NCBI GenBank assembly: GCA_933207985.1
Contig: OW240913.1
Coordinates: 279,669,602-279,733,601 of the forward strand
DNA length: 64,000 nt
From: Pelobates cultripes
Lineage: Eukaryota > Chordata > Amphibia > Anura > Pelobatidae
Direction: 5' to 3'
Shown: piece by piece, positions 12,355 to 23,414 of the stretch
How positions within the stretch are numbered: the first letter of the stretch is position 1
Layout of the letters: every line of letters starts with the position of its first letter
Translations under genes and position numbers: made by a program
Notes under the pieces: generated by a model
Seen by the model: only the letters and a program-made list of their open reading frames with translations
What the model was told of the DNA's origin: nothing
Databases searched by the model: none

Positions 12355-13362
12355 TGTGGCAAAACTAGCCACTTAAGACTATCACTATAGGAATATGTTT
12401 ATATCCCTTTGTTAAGCTGTGAGAGCCAAGCATAGTGCTTTATTTTCATTTCAGGCGAATGAGGGCATTCGTATGCTGGGGGCATCAAAACCCCAGCATT
12501 CATACTGTAGTTTCACGAATAGTGAGTTTCAACACTGTTCGTGAAACGAATAAACTACCGAATAGACGACCACACACAAGAGGTCGTGTGGTGCCCATTA
12601 ACCAATTGCAACATTGTTGCAATCGGAAGTTAAAGGCTTCCCTAGGTGGCCGTCGTTCGGCTACCGACCACGCGGCGGTTGGCCATCTTGGTTCCTTTGT
12701 TAGCCCAGCGGTGTTTGGTCATCGAGTGCCTGGAACTAAAATCGGCTACTCGACGGCGCGAACACCGCTGAACTTCCAGGCCGTTCGGGAGCCCCGGGAG
12801 TTCTGTAGTTTGTTCCCCTAATACTAATCGGTACTTTAAAGGTGATTTGAAAATAATGTGTGTTTCATGCGGCGTTCGGTTAGTTAGGCTGGGATTTGAG
12901 CGGTATTCTCATGAACTGTGCGCTCAGACCCCAGCTATCTACCAAACGTCCATTTGTTTAAATAAAGAGAATATTATAGAAGTTATGTATTTTAACGTAA
13001 AAAGTTCTGCTGCACAGAGGGATAATCCACTTAGCTGTATGTTCTAGTGGGAGTATCCCTCTCGTACAGCAGTGCATGGTGGGAGAAATGTATGTGTTGT
13101 TTAGTCCCCCATGTAGTCCCCTACTGTACCACCCCTGGAATGTCAGTAGGGAAACCCCTTGCATGGGGAATCCCATAAATACAGTGCCCTGTGATTAAAA
13201 GCCCAGTTGACTCCCAGCCTATGTGTCGTCTAGTTCTTGGGAGGGAAGGATTCTTACAACGCTACCGGGATTATTGTATGCTGTGTTTATTTCTTTGGAT
13301 TATTTTATGCTATTCCTGTTACCTAGCGGAGATACTGTGAATTATACTGCCTCTCCGCTACA
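12355..13362 (+). mobile_element. Solo LTR (family 1, copy 1)
   Basis: The 1008-bp block starts TGTGGC and ends GCTACA, with the usual TG...CA ends. It is flanked by a perfect 5-bp target duplication ATACT (12350-12354 and 13363-13367). No gag, pol or primer-binding region lies inside, so the full element was reduced to one LTR by recombination between its two LTRs. A U3-like part carries GGCGGTTGGCCATCTTGG. A core promoter-like cluster lies at 13155-13199 and the R/U5 part follows it. A second copy is at 35735-36733 and a diverged relative is at the right edge (from about 63030). The strand is set by the promoter and polyadenylation order. An endogenous retrovirus or a Gypsy-like source cannot be told apart without internal sequence. 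Confidence 0.88.
13155..13199 (+). promoter_or_regulatory. LTR core promoter and polyadenylation cluster
   Basis: A near-palindrome CCCCTTGCATGGGG (13155-13168), a TATA-like CATAAATA (13174-13181) and an ATTAAA polyadenylation variant (13194-13199) occur in this order. The same order and the same 14-mer are found in the other two LTRs (36525-36569 and 63841-63885). Confidence 0.6.
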
Positions 13363-13713
13363 ATACTGACACACACACACACACACACACACAGACATTC
13401 TGACACACACAGAGACATACTGACATACACACGCAGACATACTAACATAGACACACACACAAACATACTGACACACACACACACACACAGACATACTGAC
13501 ACACACACAGACATACTGACATACACACACACACAGACATATTGACACACATACACACACATACACATACAGACATACTGACATACACACAGACATACTG
13601 ACATACTGACACACACACACACACACACACACAGAGACATACTGACATACACATACACGCGGCCATACTGACATACACACAGAGAGACATACTGACACAC
13701 ACACACTGACATA
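13363..13713. repeat. CA-rich minisatellite, right part
   Basis: Continuation of the array at 11286-12354 after the solo LTR; the phase resumes at the ATACT target duplication. Confidence 0.85.
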
Positions 13714-14094
13714 CATTTAGGTTTCTAGGGTCCAGTGGCAGGCTGAAGCAGTTGGGAGTTATCTTCTGGAACTCCCCTCCTCCCTCCTTCTTCCTCCCGC
13801 GCGCCTCTGATCTCCCAGACGGCTGTCGAACAGGAAGGGACCTAGTCGTGCTGTATAAGCGCCACAGCGCCCGACCAGGCCCCTGCTGACACATGCCCAC
13901 TGCGTGACCCTTAGTGCATGGGCCACCTGGGGGCCTCCTTAGTATGTGGGCCGGTGCGGCTCGGTGCAGCCGCACCGCCAGGTCCATGGGGGCTGTGCAA
14001 ATCAAGGGGCCCACGGGGCAGCTGCTCTGGGGCCCCCAGGAGGAACTGGGCCCGGGGCAGCTGCCTCGTTTGCCCCGAGTTAAAGACGGCTGTG

Positions 14095-14745
14095 GACACA
14101 GGGAGGGGAGGGGGAGAGAGGGAACAATGTGACACATGGATGGGAGAGAGGGAGGGTATGGGACACAGGAAGGGGAGAGAGATGAAGGGTATGGGACACA
14201 GGGACAGGAGAGGGGAGAAATGGAGGGCATTGGACACCTGGAGGGGAGGGAGGAGAGAGGGAGAAATGGGACACAGGGAGGGGAGGGGTGAGAGAGGGAA
14301 CAACGGAATACATGGAGGTGAGAGAGGGAGGGTATAGGACACAGGGAGAGGAGGAGGGAAAATAAGGGAATGGGACACATGGAGGGAAGGAGGAGAGAGG
14401 GAGAAATTGGACACAGGGAGGAGAGGGATGAGAGAGGGAACAATGGGACACATGGAGGGGAGGGAGGAGAGAGGTAAGAATGAGACACAGGGAGGGAAGG
14501 GGGAGAGATGAGGGGTATGGAACACAGGGAGGTTGGAGAGATAAAGGGCATGGGGCACAAGGAGGGGAGGGGAAGAAATGGGGGTATGGGACATGTGGAA
14601 GAGAGGAGAGGAGGGAGAGGGAAAATTGGGACACCTGGAAAGGAGGGGGGAGAGAGGGAATAATGGGACACATAGAGGGGAGGGGAAGAGAGGGAGGATA
14701 TAGGACACATGGAAGAGAGGGAAGGAGGGAGAGAGGCAGTGGTCC
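14095..14745. repeat. G-rich minisatellite, right part
   Basis: Same 36-38-bp units as at 10860-11172, about 17 copies, with G-runs on the plus strand. The minus-strand proline/serine-rich frames (up to 438 codons) are artefacts. Confidence 0.85.
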
Positions 14746-14813
14746 CTTCCAAGCTCAATAAGTGGGTGCATTGAATTGGCTATTCTTTTACCCTATTCCT
14801 GAAAAGATACCAT

Positions 14814-15043
14814 GGGTACAATAGCCTTCGGGTGGCATGCTGATGATGCATAACTTGATGAAGTAATCTCTGGTCTGCATGCTCCTGTGCATAACCTATT
14901 CTCAGTTAAAAAATGGGTACAATAGCCTGGGTACAATAGCCTTCGGGTGGCATGCTGATGATGCATAACTTGATGAAGTAATCTCTGGTCTGCATGCTCC
15001 TGTGCATAACCTATTCTCAGTTAAAAAATGTATCACTCAGTAT
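14814..15043. repeat. Tandem duplication of 115 bp
   Basis: Two head-to-tail copies start GGGTACAATAGCCTTCGGG at 14814 and 14929. About 100 bases are identical in both, including TGATGATGCATAACTTGATG. The near-identity indicates a recent duplication or an assembly artefact. The function of the unit is unknown. Confidence 0.9.
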
Positions 15044-15189
15044 ATCATGCTTTAATGGACACTATTATCACTGGAACTTTTTCAACTTATGCCCAATACA
15101 ACTCGAATACCACTATTTGCTCACTGGGCATTTAGGGACTACTAGTCCCAGTTATATGTCATTAACAAAGTATTACACTGTCTAAAGGG

Positions 15190-16470
15190 GTTGGTATCTG
15201 CGGGACCTATGTCACAGGGTACCCTGAAGATTGAGAAAGATTTAAGGGAATCTGACCATGCACAGGGGTCCCTTATTGCTCATTTAGACACAACCCAGGA
15301 TCGGCCTGCTATGTCTGTGCCCATTTGATGGGCCTGCTATACCTATGCCGTCCTGACTGGCCTGCCCTATCTGGGTCCCTTGGTCGACCTGAACTATCTG
15401 TGCCCGAAACCCCTTTTGTCTGCAGGCCTGGAAAGATATCACTGAGAAAAGCCCAGTACCCTCTATTGACATGGACATAGGTGGGTGTCCAGGCAAGCAC
15501 TGCTGCCTTATTAACCAAGAGGACACCAGTATACAGGCATCTCAATATGATTGGATGGGTGAATGCCCTAAGTCTCATGCCCTGTGGGGCAAGGTTTTTT
15601 ATGAGGATCCCCGGGCGCGCCACCACGGTTTACACCAACCCGGCGGAGGCGCATCTCCAAAGAGAATTTCGCACAAGCAGGGACCAACGCTCAAACGACA
15701 ACAGGGGAGCACGGTTGCCTTGCCTTCAGCAACTAACCATTTAGCTGCCTTCTCGGTATCCATCTTAGGTATTGATAGTTGGTACTACGTCAGGTTCAGC
15801 TCCTGACTCTTTTGGTTGGGTTTACTTGGCTTGCTGTTCTGATCTACTATTTACCTTCTCTCCGAGGAATGTATTTACCGTCTACATTGTTCGTCGTTTC
15901 TTGGTTTTCAAGCCTTCCAATTGTCCTATATGTCGGGTCGTCGAGAGGCCTGACTTGATCTCCTCCGACCTCCCTGGCTCTCGTGGATTGAGGAGAACGT
16001 CTCCAGCTTTCCTCAGGCTACCGACGATCATCCTGGACCCCGCGCGTGCGCACGGGATCCGGGCGGTCAGTTGGTAGTTTCCATCATTGTTTCCATAGGT
16101 TGAATTTTCTCACCATCCCTTTCTGTTATTAAGGATGGACACAGTCCGAGGTTGTATACTATTTCATCTTCCATCGGTCTGGTTTATTAACAGTTGATTC
16201 CATCTCAGGGGAGCGATACAGAGAGAGGTCTCGTGGTCAGAGAGAGACCCACCTCAGTCTCAGTCTTATACTGATAATAGTAAATGGTGTATCCCTGCAG
16301 TGGGTCACCCTGAGTCTCTAAGGAATTCTAGTTTGGATTAAAGGAGGGTGCGGCCCTCCATCACCTCGACCCGAAAAATATATTTTATTTGTTTTTCTGT
16401 GCTGCTGTGGAGTTCTAATAAAGAGAGACTAAAGCAAATACTCGCCTCCTGTCATTAATAAAATTAACAT
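15190..16470 (+). mobile_element. Unclassified retroelement remnant (LTR- or DIRS-like)
   Basis: The GC content rises sharply against the AT-rich flanks, and there are several short open frames with no diagnostic motif (15309-15626 minus; 15471-15806 and 15772-16077 plus). The block ends with an AATAAA signal (about 16419-16424) and a short AT-rich tail. I found no RT, integrase or tyrosine-recombinase motif. The class is uncertain; the compositional break and the terminal signal suggest the 3' part of a retroelement. Confidence 0.35.
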
Positions 16471-16480
16471 TATAGGTACA

Positions 16481-17567
16481 CTAAAGCTAGCATAATCTAC
16501 AATTGGCATTCTGGGAGATTTGTGTAGTGCAATTATTCTGAATCAAAAAACTAGAAATGTATTAACCTATTAATCTATTACTGAAAGGATTTTAAGGTGT
16601 ATAGTCTTCTATTGGAATCTGTGTATTTTGGAGTTTGGCTGACATTGTCTGTTCTACAGGTGTGGTTTCATACTCTCGAAGAACATGGTAAGCCTGTGTC
16701 AGATTTAGTTCAAATTAGCTCAAGTCTTTATTGATGAACCCACTGTGTGAATTAATTTGTTGCATGCTTTCAATATGGCCACCGGTGAAACCTTCTGTTA
16801 GAGATAAACTTAGTACATCTGGCCTCATGAATTTACGTTCCTTTCAATCCACTAGATTTAAAGTATGAGCAAATTAGAAGTCAGGAGAAACCATATGGAC
16901 ATGTTTCTGGGCCTGGAATGGTCGGTCAGTCACAGTGAATTGTTGTATTGATGGTGATAAAGGTTAAGAGGTAAAACACTTGTATATTAATCTTGGTTTT
17001 CTTACTCTATAAAAGGTCAACTGAAAATAATAAGTTTACTTCAGTAGATGCCTGAGACATCTGCATGTGGTGAATCTTAGGCTAAAATGCAGAAATATTG
17101 GTAAAACATGTGGCATGATGAGATGTGTGCTCAGGGTCAAACCCCTATAGCAATGAACACTTGCTTTTTCCAAAGATCAGTGCATACAGCTTGTAATATG
17201 TAATAACAGCTGTACGTGATTATATTATCCCCACTCATTTACTAGCTGTCAGTGATGTCAAAAGCTAAAGTAAGTTATGTGATTTCTTTTTAGTTTATAT
17301 GTTTATGTGTAGATATTGGGGTCATTTACTAATACAAACCAAGTTGCGTATTAAAAACAGTGCTCGCCACCGCTGTTTCACTAAATCCTGGTGATGTACT
17401 TGTATAGTGAATAACGTAAAGTACCCCTTTAATAGATTTTATGCCCCAGTCAGAAGCACCCACCTGTTGCACAGTTTCTAATAGTAAAGGATAACCCTGT
17501 AAAAAAAAGTTTTTATTTTCTGTTTGTTGAGTTGTTTTGTTTTACTTTTTATATGTATTTTATTAGG
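16481..17567. other. AT-rich non-coding stretch, no gene seen
   Basis: No recognisable gene or repeat. Confidence 0.5.
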
Positions 17568-17960
17568 TTATAGGGCACAATAGTCACCAGAACCTTTATC
17601 GTTTAATGTTGCAGTTATAGTGTATAAAGCCTATCCCTGCAGCTTTAGCACTGTAAACACTGCCTTTTTGTAAACACTGCATTTTCAGAAAAAAGGCAGT
17701 GTTTACATTACTGCCTAGAAACACCAGTAGTAGTCATTTAGACAGCCACTAGAGGTGCTTCCACTGTCAGTGCTGCCTAGTGTGCAGCACTGGTGTTTAG
17801 CGTCTCCATGTTCTGCATGGAGGCACTGAACATTCCCCATAGAGGTGCATTAACTCAATGCATCTCTACAAGAAGATGCTGATGTCACAGTGCGGCATTT
17901 TGCTGTGCATATACAACAGCTTCCCAATGCTTTCCTATGGGGAAACATTGGATTGGTTAA
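17568..17960 (+). mobile_element. TTAA-type MITE, family A, right-truncated copy
   Basis: Starts TTATAGGGCACAATAGTCAC, continues ACTGCATTTTCAGAAAAAAGGCAGTG and CATGGAGGCACTGAAC, and stops after GGAAACATTGGATTGG. It is homologous to the first two thirds of the complete copy at 61798-62396. The right terminus is missing. Confidence 0.65.
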
Positions 17961-18239
17961 GGTCATCAAAATTGATAATCGTACTAATGGAGATGGGACC
18001 AGATGAGATAAAATACAAATTCCCCCAGACCCAGGAAAACTGTACCAATATAAGTTTCTACTGATACTGGATATTATCAGGGCTAATTTGAGAGCTCGGG
18101 TGTTGCTGTGTTTTTGTTAATTTGGCTGAATTAACTGGTTTAAGATGAATCTATTACCCAGGAAATTATATATGTTTCAAATGAGTCCTGTAATGTACAA
18201 CCAAACATGCATAGTGAAATCCCACAGGTAAATAGATAG

Positions 18240-18760
18240 AAAGTCCCTACACCGGTCATTAGAATGGTCGGATAACAGAATAATAATAATAATCAAGGAG
18301 AATCAGAAAGAGCCGAAGTCAAGGGAAGCCAAAAATACACTTATACGAGAGACAGAAGCCGAGTCAGAGGAGCCAGAAATACACCAGAATGATAAACAAA
18401 GCCAAGTCAAGGGAGCCAGAAAACAGAGTAGTCGAGAGCAAGCAGGGGTCCAAACCAATCAATACTAAAAGAGACAAAGGGACTCTAGTAACACTAAGAA
18501 CTACAACAGGGCACTGTACTTTGGGCAGACTGGGATTTTACATGTTGGGGGCATGGTTAGCTTAACCATGCCTCCAAAAGGTGCGTTTGTGCTGGGCTCT
18601 ATTAGTTTGAGCTCCTGTGACGTCATGTCGCAAGCACGCGTGGGCGCATCATAAAAAGGAGCTGCCGGTGTCCATAAGGCGGTCAGGAGCCTCATACTGC
18701 AGGGGAATGGTGGTCTGCCGGATCGGAGGATCGGAGCATCGGAGCGGGCTGCCAGGGTAA
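18240..18760. mobile_element. Unclassified dispersed repeat
   Basis: Repeated words of the type GAGCCGAAGTCAAGGGA and GCCAGAAATACACCAGAA recur three times (18300-18420). A GC-rich block with CTGTGACGTCATG follows, which includes a CRE-like TGACGTCA at 18617-18624. This looks like a regulatory end of a retroelement but I cannot assign it. Confidence 0.3.
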
Positions 18761-18899
18761 ATATAAAGGGGCTGACAATTCTAATACATTTGCCTCAAGG
18801 GTTGCAATCCAGGCTACGATCTGGCTTCAACCTATGGAATTGCCAAGCGATAGATTGGTGCTACATTTTTTGCAATCAGGGTGATTCTTACACACTCTT

Positions 18900-19557
18900 T
18901 CAATTTATTTACCAACACAAACAAATCAATGTGTTTGGCATTCAGTTATACGCAGACATGGATTCAGTGTTTCTTTCTCTAGCTTTCTCTTGCTTTTCCT
19001 CTTCTCTGCAAGCCCTCTCTATTGGTGTTCCCCAAGGTTTGGTCCTTGGTATCCTACTGTATTCAATCTATTCTGCTGCCTTAGTAAACTCATCTGCTCC
19101 TTTGTCTTCCAATATAGCTTCCATGTGGCTGACACACAAATCTATCTGTCCTCTCCCCAACTCTCACCGGCCCTTTTAATTTGTGTCTCTGATTGCCTCA
19201 CAGCTATTTCTTACTGGATGGTTGCTTCCTTAAACTTAACCTGTCCAAAGCAGAGCTTTGTCAGTCTCCCTCAAAGTCAGTGGCACTACATCAGCTCTAT
19301 CTCCCAGGCTTGCTGCCTAGATGTTCTCTTTCACTCCAACCTCTCCTTCACCCCTCACATTCAATTAACTGCCAAGTTCTGCTGATTCCATTTCAAAAAC
19401 ATACCGTGCACACTGGATGCAGCTAAGGTTATGGTCTATGCTGTTATACTTTCATGCCTTGACTACTGCAATCTGCTTCTCAGTGGTCATACACATTCTC
19501 AGCTTGCCCCATTAAAATCTATAATTAATATGGCAGCAAGGCTCATTTTCCTGTCTT
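18900..19557 (+). pseudogene. L2-like LINE, RT domain remnant, left part
   Basis: Landmarks in shifting frames are IGVPQGLVLGILLYSIYS (19020-19075; RT motif 4), then a degraded FHVADTQIYLSSPQLSPALL (RT palm; the YADDT core is reduced to VADT), VSDCLTAISYWMV, LNLTCPKQSFV, FHSNLSFTPHIQL and finally MAARLIFLS (19530-19557). At 19557 the copy is interrupted by LINE-A and resumes at 20956. Multiple frameshifts and substitutions make it an old dead copy. Confidence 0.7.
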
Positions 19558-20955
19558 AATGGTGTACTATCAAAACCATTAACACATTTATTTAACCAAT
19601 CATTGTTAACACACTACTTCAGTATTGGAGAAAGTAATGGAAACCATGTTAAAGGATAGGATTGTTGAACATCTAAAATCACATGGATTTCAAGATCACA
19701 GACAACATGGTTTTACTTCAAGGAGATCATGCCAAACTAATCTTATTGATTTTTTTTGATTGGGTAACTAAAATAATAGATCAGGGTGGTGCAGTAGACA
19801 TTGCTTACCTAGATTTCAGTAAGGCTTTTGACACTGTGGCACATATAAGGCTTATCAATAAAGTACAATCTTGAAGTTTGGATTCCAATATTGTTGAATG
19901 GGTAAGGCAGTGGCTGAGTGACAGGCAACAGAGTGTTGTAGTCAATGGAGTATATTTGAAGCATGGGCTTGTCACCAGTGGGGTTCTTCAGGGATCTGTA
20001 CTTGGAACCATTCTCTTTAATATTTTTATTAGTGATATTGCAGAAGGTCTTGATGGTAAGGTTTGTCTTTTTGCTGATGATACTAAGATATGTAACAGGG
20101 TTGATGTTCCAGGAGGGATAAGTCAAATGATTTAGGTAAACTAGAAAAATCGTCAGAGTTGTGGCAACTGACATTTAATGTGGATAAGTGCAAGATAATA
20201 CATATTGGGTGTAAAAACCCAAGGGCAGAGTACAGAATATTTAATAGAGTCCTAACCTCAACATCTGAGGAAATGGATTTAGGAGGAATTATTTCTGATG
20301 ACTTAAAGGTAGGAAGACAATGTGATAGAGCAGCAGGAAATGCTAGCAGAATGCTTGGTTGCATCAGGAGAGGTATTAGCAGTAGAAAGAGGGAAGTGCT
20401 CATGCAATTGTACAGGACACTGGTGAGACCTTACTTATTGAGTATTGTACGCAGTAATGGAGACCATATCTCCAGAAGGATATTGATACTTTAGAGAGAG
20501 TTCAGAGAAGGGCTTCTAAACTGGTTAATGGATTGCAGGATAAAACATACAAGGAAAGGTTAACAGAACTTAACATGTATAGCTTGGAGGAAAGACGAGA
20601 CGGGGGAATATGATAGAAACATTTAAATACATAAAAGGAATCAACACAGTAAAGGAGGAGACTATATTTAAAAGAAGAAAAACTACCACAACAAGAGGAC
20701 AGGTTTAAATTAGACGGGCAAAGGTTTAAAAATGATAGAAAACGGATAGGGTAGTGGATGCATGGAATAGCCATCCAGCTGAAGTGGTAGAGGTTAACAC
20801 AGTAAAGGAGTTTAAGCATGTGTGGTATAGGCATAAGGCTATCCAAACTATAAGATAAGGCAAGCGACTAATGAAAGTATTTAGAAAATTGGGCAGACTA
20901 GATAGGCCGAATGGTTCTTATCTGCCGTCACATTCTATGTTTCTATGTTTCTAAC
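19558..20955 (+). pseudogene. LINE-A (CR1/Rex1-like LINE), 5'-truncated, inserted in the L2-like LINE
   Basis: The reverse transcriptase is visible in pieces. VDIAYLDFSKAFDTVAH (19796-19846) is RT motif 3 with its catalytic Asp. GVLQGSVLGTILFNIFISDI (19981-20040) is motif 4. CLFADDTKIC (20065-20094) is the FADD catalytic motif. WQLTFNVDKCKIIHIG (20162-20209), LMQLYRTLVRPYL (20400-20437) and ERVQRRASKLVNG (20494-20532) follow. The C-terminal end is [10 protein letters not shown] near 20568-20600. The 3' UTR then runs to the terminal repeat of TTCTATGTTTCTATG at 20933-20953. Several frameshifts and stops make it inactive. Fragments of the same family are at 31804-32154 and, on the minus strand, at 40632-40865 plus 48571-48901. 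Confidence 0.8.
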
Positions 20956-21138
20956 TCACATCTACCACACCTCTGTCCTCTGTCAATTCTTACACTGGCT
21001 TCGTGTAAGATATAGGGCTCAATTTAAAATTCTAGTACTTGCTTACAAATCTCTACATAATGCTACTCCTACCTACCTATCCTCCCTATGACATGATAAA
21101 GGCTTTTGTGTTCTTGTTTCTTCACCAGAACCTTGCAG
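20956..21138 (+). pseudogene. L2-like LINE, right part, resumed after LINE-A
   Basis: Reads SVLCQFLHWLRVRYRAQFKI then LAYKSLHNATPTYLSSL, which directly continues the ARLIFLS landmark at 19557. Contiguity across LINE-A shows LINE-A is younger. The fragment ends at the hAT-like element at 21147. Confidence 0.65.
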
Positions 21139-21146
21139 TTTCCAGA

Positions 21147-22670
21147 CAGGGCCAGCGCGTGCATAAGGCGGCACAAGCAGCCACCATAGGGTGCACTGGC
21201 CTGGGGGGCACTAGATTAGAGTGACCGGCAGGAGGTGGGCGCACATCGCTCCCTCCTGTCAGTCACTCTTTGTAGCATCGCCGAGCGGACCTGTGCTCAC
21301 CGTGTTACATGAACTTCTGTTTCCTGTATCCAGCCGGACTCAAAGGAAGTGCTCACTGAGAGTGCACTTCCTGTCAGTCCAGCTGGGTACAAGAAACAGG
21401 AAGCTCCTGTACCGCGGTCTGCTCCGCTCGGCCACGCTACAACAAAGAGAGGTAGGAGACACACCAGGGACCAAGAGGGGGAAAGATAGGGTTACCAAGG
21501 GACGGGGATGGACGGAAGGAACACTATGGGATGGGGGAGGAACACTCTGAGACGGGGGTGGTAAGAACACTATGGAACGGGGGGACGAACACTATGGGGA
21601 AGGGGGGAAAGAACACTATGGGTGAATGGGGAAGTAAACTATGGGACAGGGGAGGGGGGGGAGGAACACTATGGGACATGGGAGAGGAAAACAGGATGGG
21701 ACAGTGGACGGGGGAAGAACACTATGGGACAAGGGGAAAATAACACTATGGGACGGGGAGGAGGAAAGAACTCTGGGACAAGGGAGGGGGAGGAACACTC
21801 TGGGGGAGGGGGGAAAGAACACTGTGGGGAGGTGGGAGGAAAGAACACAAAAAAAGAGGGAGGGGAGAGCAACACTGGGGGGGTAGAGAGGAACATTAAG
21901 GGAGGGGCACTAAGGTACAGGGGAGGGAAGGGAAAAAGAACACTGGGGTAGGGGGGAACAACTAAAAGAGAAGGGAGATGAACACTAAGAGGGGATGGGA
22001 TGGGAGGAAAATTAAGTGGAATGGGGGGCACTAAGAGACAGGTAAGGGGGGAGAGGAACACTAAGGGACAGGGGAGGGAGGGGAGAGTAACACTAAGGGA
22101 CAGGGAAGGGAGGGGAGAGGAATACAAAGGGAGAGGAATGGAACACTAAGGGACATGCAGGGGAGAGTAACACTAAGGGACAGGGAAGAGAACCACTAAT
22201 GGACAAGAAGGGGAGGGGAGAGGACCACTAATGGACAAGAAGGGGAGGAGAAAGGAAAACTTAGGGACATGGAGGGGAGAGTGGCACACAGGGGGCCTGA
22301 GTGGGGAGAGAGATACACAGATGGGTCTGGGGGTGAGAACATTTACAGAGGGGTTGGGGATGAAAGCAACACATGGAAGGGCCTGGGGGATGAAATACAA
22401 AGGGGCTTGGTGTAAAAGAGACAGAGAGGGGCTGGAGAAGAGGAAAAAGAGACACAGAGGGGCTGGACGGAGATAGATGGGCTGGTGGTAAAAGAGAAAC
22501 AACAAAAGAACCTGGTAAGAGTAAAAGACACAAAGGGACTGAGAGATAAGGAGACACACAAAGGGGCTGGGAGGGAGTAGACACACAATAGGGGGTTGTA
22601 AGTGATACATAAGGGAGGTGTAAGACACACAATTGGGAAAAATAGGGGGTAAGACATTTAAAATAGGGGA
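21147..22670 (+). mobile_element. hAT-like element carrying a G-rich minisatellite
   Basis: The left terminus CAGGGCCAGCGCGTGCATAA resembles a frequent hAT-type terminus. TTTCCAGA (21139-21146) would be the left target duplication; a partial match (TTCCAGT) stands at about 22689, but no convincing right inverted repeat was seen. The head has an imperfect 34-bp inverted repeat (about 21327-21360 and 21370-21403), centred on GGAAGTGC-TCACTGAGA-GTGCACTTCC. The rest (about 21500-22660) is a minisatellite whose unit drifts from GGAACACTATGGGACGGGG to GGGACAGGGGAGGGAGGGGA and then to GAGACACAGAGGGGCTGG. There is no transposase. Confidence 0.55.
21500..22660. repeat. G-rich minisatellite
   Basis: Units of about 28-36 bp with G-runs of 3-7 on the plus strand; the unit changes gradually from left to right. 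All open frames on both strands here (up to 152 codons) are repeat artefacts. Confidence 0.85.
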
Positions 22671-22872
22671 TAAGAAACAGAAGGCAGGTTCCAGTTTAGA
22701 GCTTTAGCAAGGACAAATGGTTGATATCATGTTCAAATGATCTAGTGGAGGAAGAAGAACTGACTGAAGCAGTTGTTAATGAGAAATGAATAAGGAAAAG
22801 AAAGAGAGAGAGGACAATGTGTATTTCCTAATTTCAACCATGTTTAATGTTTTTAAAACATATCCAGCAATT

Positions 22873-22886
22873 GACAATCAGTCTTT
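22873..22886. repeat. Target-site duplication of L1-B, left copy
   Basis: GACAATCAGTCTTT is repeated exactly at 29456-29469. It brackets the whole block 22887-29455, with the poly-T (3' poly-A on the minus strand) on the left side. Confidence 0.8.
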
Positions 22887-23255
22887 TTTTTAACATATTT
22901 GTTTTTATTGTATTTTGAATTCCACATTATGATATACATACAGTAGCAATATACATTACATTGTAATCTGCGTTAATAACAGCTATCAACTGGGACAGCG
23001 CACATTGCAGGTTTTGCATTTGCACATACAATGTTTAGTACATATGTCCGCGTCATTGCCCAACTCCTCATTTCGCTATGTTATATTATATGTGCTGGGT
23101 TACCTCCTGGGACTAATTCTACCCAGCAGTTATGTCTTGGTGCCCTTGTTTGTTTGGCTCATGGCATACCCATTGCTTATCCCTCATTGGTCAGCATGTG
23201 TGGAATACGGGAAAAAAACAGGGGAAGGAAGTGAACTCATCTTAACATAAACTTG
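22887..23255 (-). other. L1-B 3' UTR
   Basis: A-rich end on the minus strand with an AATAAA signal close to the tail and no coding signal. The boundary with the LTR element is not sharp; 23255 is approximate. Confidence 0.45.
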
Positions 23256-23414
23256 AACTTTATCTGGGACCATTAATGAATGCAAAGGAGGCTGCAATTG
23301 GATACGCTCTTCTCGGTTGGGACTAATGTGTTGTGGTTATGGTTTTTGTTATTGGACCTGGCCTGCTGTGCTGTGCCCACCCCTCGATGCGTGAGCCAAT
23401 CATGCCAAATTGTT

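Larger units (their letters stand above)
11173..14094 (+). mobile_element. Inner hAT-like element with CA-rich minisatellite, inserted in the G-rich minisatellite
   Basis: The left end is CAAGGCCGTCTATAA. The right end, read inward on the minus strand, is CACAGCCGTCTTTAA, so 12 of 15 positions match without gaps. Both ends are bordered by GACACAGG (11165-11172 and 14095-14102), an 8-bp direct repeat as expected for hAT. The host minisatellite itself repeats this word, so the duplication is weaker evidence than usual. Next to the ends lie GGGCCCC-rich blocks typical of hAT MITEs. The interior is a CA-rich minisatellite (11286-12354 and 13363-13713), interrupted by a solo LTR, then a GC-rich segment at 13714-14090. 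There is no transposase. Confidence 0.6.
10591..14750 (+). mobile_element. Outer hAT-like element with G-rich minisatellite, split by a nested element
   Basis: The left end CATTGGTGTAACTACCACGG at 10591 resembles the common hAT terminus CAGGGGCGTAACTA. The GC-rich head contains a hairpin: GGTCTGACAG (from about 10777) pairs with CTGTCAGACC (to about 10822), with partial pairing of ATGCT and AGCACTTC inside. The head leads into a G-rich minisatellite (10860-11172) that resumes after the nested element (14095-14745). I could not identify a matching right terminus, so the right boundary is the end of the minisatellite. There is no transposase. It shares its plan with the element at 21147. Confidence 0.5.

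Noticed and set aside
11090..12362. Long minus-strand open frames (265-415 codons) rich in Ser, Val and Cys
   Set aside because: They are translations of the CA-rich minisatellite in several frames at once. Low-complexity text and no conserved start make coding very unlikely.
12435..12821. 128-codon frame in the first solo LTR
   Set aside because: Not conserved in the second copy of the same LTR, and it lies in U3-like sequence.
13442..14771. Minus-strand Pro/Ser-rich frames of 197-438 codons
   Set aside because: Produced by the G-rich minisatellite; overlapping frames all stay open because the unit lacks stops.
18617..18624. CRE-like TGACGTCA as a host promoter
   Set aside because: A single 8-mer in a repeated-looking block with no gene beside it; kept only as part of the unclassified repeat description.
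21616..22657. Several 80-150-codon frames on both strands
   Set aside because: Minisatellite artefacts as above.
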